Source: Dorea_A sp016295505
GTDB lineage: Bacteria; Bacillota; Clostridia; Lachnospirales; Lachnospiraceae
Assembly: GCF_039832105.1 (NCBI RefSeq)
Contig: NZ_JBDOHS010000004.1
Span: forward strand, 124,001-188,000
DNA length: 64,000 bases
Direction: 5' to 3'
Below the pieces are notes generated by a model. It worked only from the letters and a program-made list of their open reading frames with translations, did no database searches and was not told the origin of the DNA. Positions 51,784 through 60,686 of the stretch are shown here, piece by piece. Position numbers and translations under genes: made by a program. Numbering within the stretch: position 1 is the stretch's first letter; every line of letters begins with the position of its first letter.

Positions 51784-52836
51784 TTGCTGTTCTTGTCAAG
51801 AACGTTTCACATCAGAATTCCAGATAAAACAACTAAACACGATTCTTCCGGAGAGATCTGTGATCGATTTGCATTCGAAGACTCCCGGAATATTGCGATT
51901 GACCAGGCAAAGGGTACCTATCTTCAGTTTCTTGACAGCGACGACTGGATTACCCCCAATGCCACAGGACTTCTGGTGCAGTCTACACAGCAGTATCACT
52001 GTGACATGGTAATCTCTGATTTTTATCGCGTGGTTGGAGATCGCGTATCGCATAAGGGAGATATCGAAGACGATTGCGTATTGACTCGTGAAGAATTTGC
52101 GGAACATATGATTGAAAATCCTGCTGACTTCTACTATGGTGTACTCTGGAACAAATTATTTAAGCGTAGTATTATCGAGGAACACCATCTTCGCATGGAT
52201 ACCAGCATCAGCTGGTGTGAAGACTTTATGTTTAATCTCGAATATATCCGTCATGCAAATATATTTTATGCACTGCAGGTTCCAATCTATTATTATGTCA
52301 AAACGAAAGGCTCTCTTGCAAGCCAGGGAATGAGCATTTCAAAGACCATCAAGATGAAGCTGATGGTCTTTGAGTATTATAATAATTTTTATAAACATGT
52401 AATGAACGACGAAGTCTATGAGAAAAACAAATTGTGGGTATACCGTTTTCTCATTGATGCTGCCGGTGACGGAGCAGTTCCGCCCGCAATTCTCCCCGGA
52501 TCCAAGAAGCTTGGAGAAGAGCGCAATCAGATCTCGTCCGAAGCGATATCCAGTGAAGGTTTCCTGATGGATGAATACCGGAACCGTAAACTTCTGGATT
52601 ATTACCTAGAACCAATTGCAATGAAAAATGACATGACATTAAATGAAGCACGGCTGCTTCTCTATCTGAATCAGCCTCATCACTGCACGACACGCCGTGA
52701 GCTGGCCGACTTTACCAACATGAGCCAGCACACATTGTCCATGCTGCTTCAGAAGCTGTCTGCAAAAGGATTGCTGAAAGTAGAAACGATACGAAGCAAA
52801 AAGCAAATCAAGCAGAATATTCAGAAAATTCTGTAA
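51784..52836 (+). pseudogene. Decayed family 2 glycosyltransferase with C-terminal winged-helix (MarR-like) region
   Basis: A 350-codon frame starting at an unsupported TTG (no SD). The middle is a family 2 glycosyltransferase: SGEICDRFAFED, SRNIAIDQAKGTYLQFLDSDDW (the Asp-x-Asp motif), then ELYRHEADERxHADA-free helical region YYVKTKGSLASQG. The N-terminal IPVYN-type strand and the DDGS stretch are missing. Only five residues separate EICDRF from SRN, where intact enzymes have about 20. The last 65 residues (ELADFTNMSQHTLSMLLQKLSAKGLLKVE) look like a MarR winged helix, itself cut short. The gene is probably a remnant of a larger fusion. Confidence 0.65.
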
Positions 52837-52844
52837 ATGGATCT

Positions 52845-54128
52845 CTAATCCTTATTGAATATTTCCTTGTCCAGAACTTTGTTCTGATGTGCAACAATCG
52901 TTGTACATACCGCATCACCGGTGATATTGACTGCTGTTCTGGTCATGTCAAGAATACGGTCAATTCCCATGATCAGGCCGATCGCTTCTACCGGAAGGCC
53001 GACAGAATTAAACACCATAGTCAGCGTTACAAGACCAACACTCGGAACACCCGCTGTTCCGATCGATGCCAGTGTTGCAGTACCGATTACCGTCAGATAA
53101 TCTACCATATCCAGCTGGATACCGAAGGCCTGTGCTGCAAATACAACCGCAACTCCCTGCATGATCGCAGTACCGTCCATATTGATCGTTGCTCCAAGAG
53201 GAATGGTAAAAGAAGATATCTTCTTTGATACACCGATTTTCTTTGACAGTGTATCGATTGACATCGGAATCGTCGCGTTAGATGTTGCTGTGGAGAAGGC
53301 AAATGCCATTACAGGGAAAAACTTTTTAATGAATTTGAAAGGATTCAGTCCGGTAAATCCCTTAAGTAATGCCATGTATACAACGAAACACTGAATTGCC
53401 AGTGCGATCAGCACACCGATCATATACTTTGCCAGCGGAACAAATGCACTGAATCCGATATTTGCAAATGTTCTTCCGATCAGACAGAATACACCAATCG
53501 GTGCAAGACTCATGACCATCATCGTCATTTCCATCATGATATCATTAAACTGACTGAAGAAATTGGAGACAGTCTCCACACGATCTCCCAGTTTTGCAAG
53601 AATGATCCCGACAATCAGTGCAAATACAATGATCTGGAGCATACTTCCGCTTGCCAGTGAATTGATCGGATTATCCGGAATGATATTTAGAATCGTATCT
53701 GACAAAGAGGTGGCCTCCATGGTCTGAACCTCTGCCGCATTGGACTTAATCGCACTCATATCAAGCCCGATTCCCGGGTTGATCAGATTACCGATCGACA
53801 ATGCAACTGTAATTGCAAGTGCTGTCGTAAACAGATAAAAAATCAATGTTCTTACACCGACAGTCCCCAGCTTTTTTGTGTCTCCGATCGACATACTTCC
53901 ACAGACCAGAGAACAGAATACCAGCGGCACTACCAGCATCTTCATCAGACGGATGAATCCCTGACCGATGACATACATGATTCCTTCTACGATGATATCA
54001 TTTTTCACATGACCATCCGGAACAAGATAACATAATACGATTCCAAATGCTGCTCCTGCAAGCAGAGCAATAAAGATCTTTGTTGTAAGACCTAATTTTT
54101 TCTTATCCTTTTTTAACGTTTTTTCCAT
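52845..54128 (-). CDS. Dicarboxylate/amino acid:cation symporter (SDF family)
   Basis: A 427-residue membrane transporter of the GltP/DctA family. Signature segments include GNLINPG, SIGTAGVPSVGLVTLTMVF (cation and substrate loop), GATINMDGTAIMQG and MGIDRILDMTRTAVNITGDAVCTTIV. It probably takes up glutamate, aspartate or C4-dicarboxylates with Na+ or H+. Its SD GGAGGCG overlaps the stop of the RmlD-like gene, so both are in one transcript. Confidence 0.92.
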   Translation of the reverse strand: MEKTLKKDKKKLGLTTKIFIALLAGAAFGIVLCYLVPDGHVKNDIIVEGIMYVIGQGFIRLMKMLVVPLVFCSLVCGSMSIGDTKKLGTVGVRTLIFYLFTTALAITVALSIGNLINPGIGLDMSAIKSNAAEVQTMEATSLSDTILNIIPDNPINSLASGSMLQIIVFALIVGIILAKLGDRVETVSNFFSQFNDIMMEMTMMVMSLAPIGVFCLIGRTFANIGFSAFVPLAKYMIGVLIALAIQCFVVYMALLKGFTGLNPFKFIKKFFPVMAFAFSTATSNATIPMSIDTLSKKIGVSKKISSFTIPLGATINMDGTAIMQGVAVVFAAQAFGIQLDMVDYLTVIGTATLASIGTAGVPSVGLVTLTMVFNSVGLPVEAIGLIMGIDRILDMTRTAVNITGDAVCTTIVAHQNKVLDKEIFNKD

Positions 54129-54134
54129 ACACTG

Positions 54135-54983
54135 CTACGCCTCCATTTTCTCACTCATATATTCTTTCAGAGACGCTTTCCAGTCCGGCATCTCATATAC
54201 ATCAATAATCCGTAAAATAAAATTATCCAGCACTGCGTAGGCAGGCCTTACAGAAGAAAGTTCTGATTCACTGGTAGGAACCGCCTTCAGTTCTATATTC
54301 TCGCCTGCAAGCTTCAGGATCTCCTGTGCAAATTCATAACGGTTACAGATACCCTTGCAGGTTGCATGATATGTACCGTATTCATTTGTTCCGATCAGAT
54401 ACAGAATGATCTTTGCCAGATCCTTTGCGCTTGTCGGAGAACCAAACTGATCAGATGCAACCGCAAGCATTTTCTGATTTTTTGCAGCTTCCAGGACACG
54501 CTTCACAAAATTATTGCCATTTCCGTATACCCAGTTACTCCTGACGATAAAATGCTTATGTGTAAATTCTTTCACATAGTTTTCTCCGGCTCTTTTCGAA
54601 CGGCCATATACGGTCTTCGGATTGGTATCATCGAATTCACTGTAGGGCGTCCTGCTCAGCCCGTCAAATACATCATCTGTGGACAGCTGAACCATCTTCG
54701 CGCCAATTTTTCGTGCAACAATACTTAAGTTTCTGGCTCCGAGAGCATTCACACGATAGGCAAGTTCCGGTTCCCTTTCACACAGTTCAGTATCTGTGAT
54801 CGCAGCACAGTTAATAATCACATCCGGGCGATTCACTTCACCAAAGTTCAGTACTTCATCCGTTTCTGTGATATCAAGCTCGTCCTTATCCGTGTTAAAT
54901 ACTTCGATCTCAAGCGGATCAAGCACTTCATTAATCGCGCTTCCAATCTGTCCGCCCGAACCAACAATCCATACTTTTAACAT
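54135..54983 (-). CDS. RmlD-like NAD(P)-dependent sugar nucleotide reductase
   Basis: A 282-residue short-chain dehydrogenase of the dTDP-4-dehydrorhamnose reductase type: GSGGQIGSAINEVL dinucleotide motif, the Thr/Ser STDDVFDG and YGRSKRAGE (YxxxK) catalytic stretches, and a C-terminal RPAYAVLDN segment. No rmlA, rmlB or rmlC genes are nearby, so the rhamnose assignment is tentative. The start at 54983 is set by GAGGAGG; a longer frame to 55037 passes through the upstream terminator. It is cotranscribed with the symporter. Confidence 0.8.
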   Translation of the reverse strand: MLKVWIVGSGGQIGSAINEVLDPLEIEVFNTDKDELDITETDEVLNFGEVNRPDVIINCAAITDTELCEREPELAYRVNALGARNLSIVARKIGAKMVQLSTDDVFDGLSRTPYSEFDDTNPKTVYGRSKRAGENYVKEFTHKHFIVRSNWVYGNGNNFVKRVLEAAKNQKMLAVASDQFGSPTSAKDLAKIILYLIGTNEYGTYHATCKGICNRYEFAQEILKLAGENIELKAVPTSESELSSVRPAYAVLDNFILRIIDVYEMPDWKASLKEYMSEKMEA

Positions 54984-55008
54984 ACCCTTAACCTCCTCAT
55001 TTACAAAA

Positions 55009-55042
55009 GAAAAGTGTTGATTATGAATAATCAACACTTTTC
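55009..55042 (-). terminator. Perfect 16-base inverted repeat with 2-base loop, followed by T-rich tract
   Basis: GAAAAGTGTTGATTAT and ATAATCAACACTTTTC are separated by only two bases. On the minus strand the hairpin is followed by CTTTTG-rich sequence and lies 43 bases after the preceding gene, so it is probably its terminator. It is also the 5' leader of the RmlD-like gene, where it could act as a regulatory hairpin. Confidence 0.7.
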
Positions 55043-55085
55043 ATCTCTTTTGCATATTATACTGATAAATCAATTTTCTGTCAAG

Positions 55086-55388
55086 TTAAAGCTGTTTCCA
55101 GACCTCTGCCACATCTACATCAACGGCAATTTCTTCAGCAATTCTGTCACTGCTGACATTTATTACCTGTTTTCCCATATAGTCCATGGATACATAGCAT
55201 ACAAAAAGCAAGATACAGAGTAACAGTCGGAATCCAAAACTTCCGGAACCGGGATTCCTCTCAGTCTCCGGATACAGCTGATCATATATCGCGCCATATC
55301 TTGGATGAATCGCAGGAATCTCACGATCACTGTACATTCGCCTGGTTTGTTCCAGAAGTTTCTGCCTTCGTTTTTCTGAACTATTCAC
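55086..55388 (-). CDS. Small single-pass membrane protein of unknown function
   Basis: A 100-residue protein (GTG start), soluble and basic at first (SSEKRRQKLLEQTRRMY), with one membrane helix near residues 54-72 (FGFRLLLCILLFVCYVSM) and an acidic C-terminus (AEEIAVDVDVAEVWKQL). I do not recognise it. The SD GAGGTGAT lies just before; this is why GTG 55388 is preferred over ATG 55394. It follows hisIE by 53 bases and ends before the hairpin terminator, so it is probably the last gene of the his transcript. Confidence 0.6.
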   Translation of the reverse strand: MNSSEKRRQKLLEQTRRMYSDREIPAIHPRYGAIYDQLYPETERNPGSGSFGFRLLLCILLFVCYVSMDYMGKQVINVSSDRIAEEIAVDVDVAEVWKQL

Positions 55389-55441
55389 GCACATCACCTC
55401 TGGAAATACATATGCTTTGCACTTCCGCAATATACGTAATC

Positions 55442-56725
55442 CTACCGATCTGCAAGCTCTTTCACGATATCTTCCCACATAATGCCCTTTTCTACCATCA
55501 GGACCATTGCATGATACAGGAAGTCTGCAAGCTCATATTTTACTTCCTCCGGATTCGGATTCTTGGCAGCAATAACCACTTCCGTTGCTTCTTCTCCGAC
55601 TTTTTTCAGAATTTTATCAATTCCTTTATCGAACAGGTAGTTTGTGTAAGAACCCTCTTTTGGGTTTTCTTTTCTGTCTTTTATCGTATTATATACTGAT
55701 TCAAATACCTGAAGCGGATTCGTCTCATCGTAATCCGTTCCGACCAGTGGCTGGAAAAAGCAGGTTGGATTGCCCGTATGGCATGCTGCTCCTATCTGAT
55801 CTACTTTTGCAAGCAATGTATCCAGATCACAGTCGATCGTCAGTGACTTCACATACTGATAATGACCGCTGGTCTCACCCTTGATCCAGAGCTTCTGTCT
55901 GCTTCGGCTGAAATATGTCATCTTTCCGGTTTTGATCGTACAGTTAAAAGATTCTTCATTCATATATGCCAGCATTAAAACTTCCTGTGTTTTATAGTGC
56001 TGTACAATCACCGGAATCAGTCCCTGATCATTGGTCTTAAACTGAGAAAATTCCATCATACTTTCAAACGAAGTCATCTGAATATCTTCTGCAGTACATT
56101 TTTCCTTGAAATCTGCCAGATCAATATTCTGACGGCTTATATATTTTCCGGAAAGTCCCTTGACTCCGGGACATTTCAGAATCTTGAATAATTCCGGCTC
56201 TTCTTCTGTATCTGTTACGATGACACAAGGCACATCCGTTACATTCATGATGGAATTAAGATCCAGTCTGTGCATAAATACGATTTCACTGCAATATGCC
56301 TGAATCAGATGCTGATGTTTAAAGAGTGCATCAAAGTCATTCAGTGATACCGCCAGTTTTTCTTTACCAAATCGTTTTGCCGCATCTTCAATGAGCTTTA
56401 CACTTTCCGGCCTGGAAAAATTCAGCATCGCACGCTTGGCACCGGCATACAGAACTTTTTTGATGTCCTCCTGCCGTTTCATATTCCCTCCGACGATCAT
56501 CGGTATCCGGATCGCACGATTGATTCTTTTGATCAGATTAATGTTCCTGTCATGCTCATCATCTGATTCAGAAAGATCAAATATAATCAATTCATCTGCT
56601 CCGTGATCACTGTAGTATTTGGCAAGCCCAACGACATCCTCGGACAATATCCCTCTGTCACTGAACCACTTTACTGCTTTCCCATCCGCAATGAAAATGC
56701 AGGGAATTAATTTCTTATAACTCAT
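55442..56725 (-). CDS. HisF-like (inactive?)/HisI/HisE trifunctional-looking fusion
   Basis: A 427-residue protein with three parts. Residues 1-208 are a HisF-like TIM barrel, with the HisF N-terminal strand in the form LIPCIFIADGKAV (Phe11 in place of the catalytic Asp11) and the second catalytic Asp position reading Asn129 in AVSLNDF. The phosphate-binding VGG is kept at 78-80, but the second one is replaced (IVTDTEEE). Residues 232-335 are HisI (phosphoribosyl-AMP cyclohydrolase; SRSRQKLWIKGETSGH and CHTGNPTCFF). Residues 338-427 are HisE (phosphoribosyl-ATP diphosphatase). HisI and HisE look functional. Start by AAAGGAG. Confidence 0.88.
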   Translation of the reverse strand: MSYKKLIPCIFIADGKAVKWFSDRGILSEDVVGLAKYYSDHGADELIIFDLSESDDEHDRNINLIKRINRAIRIPMIVGGNMKRQEDIKKVLYAGAKRAMLNFSRPESVKLIEDAAKRFGKEKLAVSLNDFDALFKHQHLIQAYCSEIVFMHRLDLNSIMNVTDVPCVIVTDTEEEPELFKILKCPGVKGLSGKYISRQNIDLADFKEKCTAEDIQMTSFESMMEFSQFKTNDQGLIPVIVQHYKTQEVLMLAYMNEESFNCTIKTGKMTYFSRSRQKLWIKGETSGHYQYVKSLTIDCDLDTLLAKVDQIGAACHTGNPTCFFQPLVGTDYDETNPLQVFESVYNTIKDRKENPKEGSYTNYLFDKGIDKILKKVGEEATEVVIAAKNPNPEEVKYELADFLYHAMVLMVEKGIMWEDIVKELADR

Positions 56726-56740
56726 ATATCTTCTGCTCCT

Positions 56741-57328
56741 TTAAAGGCTTCCCTTCGTCGTCCATGCTTCTTTGATTCTCGGCTCTTCCATCGTTGCCAT
56801 GTCAAGTGCCTTTCCAAAGCTCTTAAACAGCACCTCTGCTTTGTGATGATCATTGGTTCCGTCCATGATCTTAAGATGGATATCCATCATTGCACTGTAG
56901 GACACCGCATAGAAGAATTCTCTGATCATCTGTGTATCCATATCCCCGATGCGATCTGCCGTAAACCCGGCATCAAGGCCAAGATAGGGCCTTCCCGAAA
57001 GGTCCAGTGCACATAATGCAAGCGTTTCATCCATTGGAAGAATAAAATGTCCGAAGCGTTTGATCCCGGCTTTGTCGCCAACTGCTTCCTTTATTGCCTG
57101 TCCCAGCACAATCCCGGTATCCTCGATCGTATGATGGCAGTCTACATGAAGATCCCCGTTCACCTGAACTTCGAGATCAAACAGTCCATGTCTTGCAAAT
57201 CCATCCAGCATATGATCAAAAAAACCGACCCCTGTATGTATCTGTGTCTTTCCTGTTCCATCGAGATTCAGAGTAAGCCTGATATCTGTTTCTTTGGTTT
57301 TTCTGGCACAGCTTGCTGTTCTGTTCAT
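56741..57328 (-). CDS. hisB: Imidazoleglycerol-phosphate dehydratase HisB
   Basis: A 195-residue dehydratase of histidine synthesis step 6. The Mn-binding His motifs are GVGFFDHMLDGFARHG and DCHHTIEDTGIVLG, and the second HHKAEVLFKSFGKAL is at the end. The start at 57328 is set by AAGGAGG; upstream in-frame codons exist to 57355. It lies 13 bases after hisD. Confidence 0.96.
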   Translation of the reverse strand: MNRTASCARKTKETDIRLTLNLDGTGKTQIHTGVGFFDHMLDGFARHGLFDLEVQVNGDLHVDCHHTIEDTGIVLGQAIKEAVGDKAGIKRFGHFILPMDETLALCALDLSGRPYLGLDAGFTADRIGDMDTQMIREFFYAVSYSAMMDIHLKIMDGTNDHHKAEVLFKSFGKALDMATMEEPRIKEAWTTKGSL

Positions 57329-57341
57329 GTTTACCGCCTCC

Positions 57342-58637
57342 TTATTCATTTTCAAACCGGACTTTGATTGAGTTCGCGTGTGCAGTCAGCTGTTCTGCTT
57401 CTGCAAATGCTTCTATATCTTTATGTATGGTACCAAGCGCATCTTTTGAATATGCGATGATACTTGACTTCTTAATAAAATCGTCCACAGACAGCGGTGA
57501 AAAGAACTTTGCGGTTCCATTCGTCGGAAGTACATGATTCGGTCCGGCAAAATAATCCCCCAGTGGTTCACTGGAATACTCCCCGATAAAGATGGCACCG
57601 GCATTACGGATTCTCGTCATTACATCATATGGATTTTTTGTCTGGATCTCCAGATGTTCGGACGCGATCTCATTTGCAATATCAATTGCATCTTCCATTG
57701 TATCTGCCACCAGAATATATCCGTAATTATCCAGAGACTTCCGGATGATCTCACTGCGTGAAAGTTCCTTTAAGAATCCATCAACCTGATCGGATACCTT
57801 CTGTGCGAGCTCATCACTCGTTGTAACCAGGATTGCAGATGCAAGTTCGTCATGCTCTGCCTGTGACAACAGATCCGCGGCAACGTATCTCGGATTTGCA
57901 GTCTCATCTGCAATGACCAGAATCTCACTCGGTCCGGCAATCGCATCAATACTGACATGTCCATATACCGCTTTTTTTGCCAGAGCGACATAGATATTTC
58001 CGGGACCGACGATCTTATCCACTTTTGGAACACTCTCTGTTCCGTAAGCCAATGCTCCGATTGCCTGTGCGCCTCCGACTTTATAAATTGCAGTAGCACC
58101 TGCTTCATGTGCTGCCACCAGAGTGTTCGGTGTTACCTTTCCGTCTTTTCCCGGAGGAGTTGTCATAATAATCTCTTCAACACCTGCTACCTTTGCGGGT
58201 ACAATATTCATCAGTACAGAAGAAGGATAGACAGCCTTTCCTCCCGGAACATATACGCCGACTCTGTGAAGCGGTGTCACTTTCTGCCCCAGGATCGTTC
58301 CGTCCGGCTGACTGTCAAACCAGCTGAACTGACGCTGTTTTTCATGATAGGATCTGATATTCTTTAATGCTTTTCTGATGATCTCAACGAGCGCAGGATC
58401 TGCCAGCCGATAAGCCTCTTCAATCTCCGCCTCTGTTACACGGATGTTGTCCGCACAGATATCCGCTTTATCAAACTTCCGGGTGTAGTCAAAAATTGCC
58501 TGATCCTTTTCCTTTTTTACCCGATCGAGAATTTCAGCTACTCCCTGTTCATATTCACCATAATTATTCGGGCTTCTTTTTAAGAGATCCTCCAGAATAT
58601 TCTGTTTTGTACGATTATCCAGTCGCAATATCCTCAT
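57342..58637 (-). CDS. hisD: Histidinol dehydrogenase
   Basis: A 431-residue NAD- and zinc-dependent enzyme performing the last two steps of histidine synthesis. Motifs include VYVPGGKAVYPSSVLMNIVPA, GPGNIYVALAK, DLLSQAEHDELA (zinc His) and DYFAGPNHVLPTNGTA. Length and motifs are normal. It follows hisG by 56 bases. Confidence 0.97.
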   Translation of the reverse strand: MRILRLDNRTKQNILEDLLKRSPNNYGEYEQGVAEILDRVKKEKDQAIFDYTRKFDKADICADNIRVTEAEIEEAYRLADPALVEIIRKALKNIRSYHEKQRQFSWFDSQPDGTILGQKVTPLHRVGVYVPGGKAVYPSSVLMNIVPAKVAGVEEIIMTTPPGKDGKVTPNTLVAAHEAGATAIYKVGGAQAIGALAYGTESVPKVDKIVGPGNIYVALAKKAVYGHVSIDAIAGPSEILVIADETANPRYVAADLLSQAEHDELASAILVTTSDELAQKVSDQVDGFLKELSRSEIIRKSLDNYGYILVADTMEDAIDIANEIASEHLEIQTKNPYDVMTRIRNAGAIFIGEYSSEPLGDYFAGPNHVLPTNGTAKFFSPLSVDDFIKKSSIIAYSKDALGTIHKDIEAFAEAEQLTAHANSIKVRFENE

Positions 58638-58693
58638 CTTAACGTTTCATCCTTTCTATCTGATTGTATTTCATCCGGCTGTTCAGATACGCA

Positions 58694-59332
58694 TCACTGT
58701 ACCTGTGCACGAAGTTTCATAAGCAGTTCTTTGATCCTGTCATTCTCCATTCGCATACTGACAGGATTGACGATCATACGTGCCGACAGAGGACATACCT
58801 CTTCCAGCACTTCCAGACCGTTCTCACGCAATGTAGATCCGGTCTCAACAATATCAACGATCACTTCAGACAGTCCTACGATTGGTGCAAGTTCAATCGA
58901 ACCATTCAGTTTGATGATCTCGACTGTCTGGTGCTTTGTATTATAAAAATAATCCTTTGCAATATTCGGATACTTGGTAGCGACACGAATCAGTTCATGA
59001 TTCTGAAGAAGCGGCGCTGCATCTTTATAGCCACAGACACACATCTTACATTTCCCATATCCGAGATCCAGCACTTCGTGAACTTTTCTTCCTTCTTCCA
59101 GAATAGTATCCTTTCCCACAACACCGATATCGGCCGCGCCATACTCTACATAAGTCGGCACATCCGGCCCTTTTGCAAGAAAGAAACGAAGCTTCAGTTC
59201 TTCATTGGTAAAGATCAGCTTACGTGATCCCTTTTCTTTCATTTCTTCACAGGTGATTCCTATTTTTTCAAACAGCTCCAGTGTCTGATTGGCAAGACGC
59301 CCCTTTCCCAGAGCAAATGTCAGGTATCTCAT
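58694..59332 (-). CDS. hisG: ATP phosphoribosyltransferase catalytic subunit HisG (short form)
   Basis: A 212-residue first-step enzyme of histidine synthesis in its short form, which lacks the C-terminal regulatory domain and needs HisZ. Segments include YLTFALGKGRL, EYGAADIGVVGKD and the PRPP-binding VDIVETGSTLRENGL. hisZ is directly upstream (6-base gap), consistent with a hetero-octameric enzyme. Confidence 0.96.
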   Translation of the reverse strand: MRYLTFALGKGRLANQTLELFEKIGITCEEMKEKGSRKLIFTNEELKLRFFLAKGPDVPTYVEYGAADIGVVGKDTILEEGRKVHEVLDLGYGKCKMCVCGYKDAAPLLQNHELIRVATKYPNIAKDYFYNTKHQTVEIIKLNGSIELAPIVGLSEVIVDIVETGSTLRENGLEVLEEVCPLSARMIVNPVSMRMENDRIKELLMKLRAQVQ

Positions 59333-59338
59333 ATCTGT

Positions 59339-60592
59339 CTAACTCCTATCTGTACTATTTACGATCTTATGTTCTCCGGTCACCAGATTGATCATGGTGA
59401 TCTCTCCGGATTTTTTGATATAGATCAGACTTCCGGCATAATATTCTTTCCCATATTCTACATACTCCTCCAGCAGTCTGTCCTTTGCTTTCTTAATCAG
59501 TTCTGTATTCTTCGCTTTTCTTCGGAAGTCTTTTGCAAGTGCAATCGCATCCCGTGCCTTTTCTTCATCATATAGAATCAATGTATTCTTTCTTGTATAC
59601 ACAATGCGTATTTTCTGCCTGGTCAGCGCATTCATAAGCTCGTCGATTACGATTGCGAATCCTATGGACGGAGATTTTTTACCGAATTTCTCAATCAGAT
59701 GATCATAGCGGCCGCCCTTTACCACAGCATCTCCCGTTCCGAACGTGTAGCCTCTGAAAATGATACCTGTATAGTATCCATAGGTTCCGGTCATACTCAG
59801 ATCAAATGTCACAAACTTCTCCACACCATATAATTTCAAAGTATCATAGATCTTTTCCAGCCGTTTGATCGCCATAACGCCCTTGGAATTCGGAGCAAGA
59901 TTCCTTGCCTTTGCAAGAATCTCCACGCCTCCGACCATCTCGTTCAATGCCGCAAATGCTTCCTTTGAGCTTCTTTTAACCTGAATACTGTCCAGAAATT
60001 CCTCTACACCAAAATAATTGCGATTGTTGATCAGTTCACGGACTCTTTCCTCTGCGTCTTCATCAAGATTCGCATCTTCGATCAGGCTCTGAAAATAATC
60101 TACATCTCCAAGGTTCAGCTGAAACTCCTTAAGTCCGATCGTAAGCATGGATTCGATGACCAGTGCCAGCATCTCTGCATCTGCTTCCACAGAATCATCG
60201 CCGATCAGCTCCGCTCCCATCTGGGTCGATTCTTTCAGACGTCCCTGATAACTGGAATGATTAATAAATGTATTGCCCGTATAGCAGAGTCGAATCGGGA
60301 GATTCTCATCCTGGAATAATGTCGCTGCCGCCCTGGCGATCGATGGTGTGATATCCGGTCTTAACACCAGTGTATTTCCTTCCTTATCAAAAAACTTATA
60401 CAGCTCTTTAGAAGGAATTGTCCCAATCTCTTTTCGGAATACATCAAAATATTCAAATGTAGGAGTCTGAATATCATGATAACCATACAGATGAAATACC
60501 TTTTTCAGCCTTCCTTCCAATGCAAGCTTTTTTCCACATTCTACATTATATATATCTCTGACTCCTTCCGGAGTGTGCAATAAATTTTTCAT
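59339..60592 (-). CDS. hisZ: ATP phosphoribosyltransferase regulatory subunit HisZ
   Basis: A 417-residue HisRS-like regulatory subunit. The class II synthetase motifs are recognisable (GVRDI near the start, LYKFFDKEGNTLVLRPDITPSIARA, AFGTGDAVVKGGRYDHLIEKFGK), but no anticodon-binding domain of HisRS is present. It is the first gene of the operon, with a consensus promoter and a palindrome upstream. HisZ confers histidine feedback on short HisG. Confidence 0.94.
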   Translation of the reverse strand: MKNLLHTPEGVRDIYNVECGKKLALEGRLKKVFHLYGYHDIQTPTFEYFDVFRKEIGTIPSKELYKFFDKEGNTLVLRPDITPSIARAAATLFQDENLPIRLCYTGNTFINHSSYQGRLKESTQMGAELIGDDSVEADAEMLALVIESMLTIGLKEFQLNLGDVDYFQSLIEDANLDEDAEERVRELINNRNYFGVEEFLDSIQVKRSSKEAFAALNEMVGGVEILAKARNLAPNSKGVMAIKRLEKIYDTLKLYGVEKFVTFDLSMTGTYGYYTGIIFRGYTFGTGDAVVKGGRYDHLIEKFGKKSPSIGFAIVIDELMNALTRQKIRIVYTRKNTLILYDEEKARDAIALAKDFRRKAKNTELIKKAKDRLLEEYVEYGKEYYAGSLIYIKKSGEITMINLVTGEHKIVNSTDRS

Positions 60593-60623
60593 AAGTCCTC
60601 CATTTTCTGTGAAGCAATTTTGC

Positions 60624-60645
60624 TTTAGTGTGCTAACACGCTAAA
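60624..60645. promoter_or_regulatory. Palindromic operator-like site in the his operon leader
   Basis: TTTAGTGTG and CACGCTAAA form a 9-base inverted repeat with one mismatch and a 4-base spacer. It begins a few bases downstream of the expected transcription start, a position suited to repression. A TrpR-superfamily HisR (YerC-like) regulator is known for his genes in Firmicutes; whether this site is one of its operators cannot be tested here. Confidence 0.6.
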
Positions 60646-60657
60646 AACCTTCTTTGC

Positions 60658-60686
60658 ATTATAATCACTTTCCTACTCTTTGTCAA
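60658..60686 (-). promoter_or_regulatory. Consensus promoter of the his operon
   Basis: TTGACA (60686-60681), a 17-base spacer and TATAAT (60663-60658) on the minus strand, both hexamers perfect. The -35 lies in the last codons of recU. The leader to hisZ is only about 60 bases, too short for a T-box. Confidence 0.88.

Noticed and set aside
54984..55037. Longer start for the RmlD-like reductase
   Set aside because: The extra codons run through the hairpin terminator; GAGGAGG before 54983 sets the real start.
60593..60672. Possible T-box before hisZ
   Set aside because: The leader from the consensus promoter is about 60 bases, without the AGGGUGGNACCGCG-type core.
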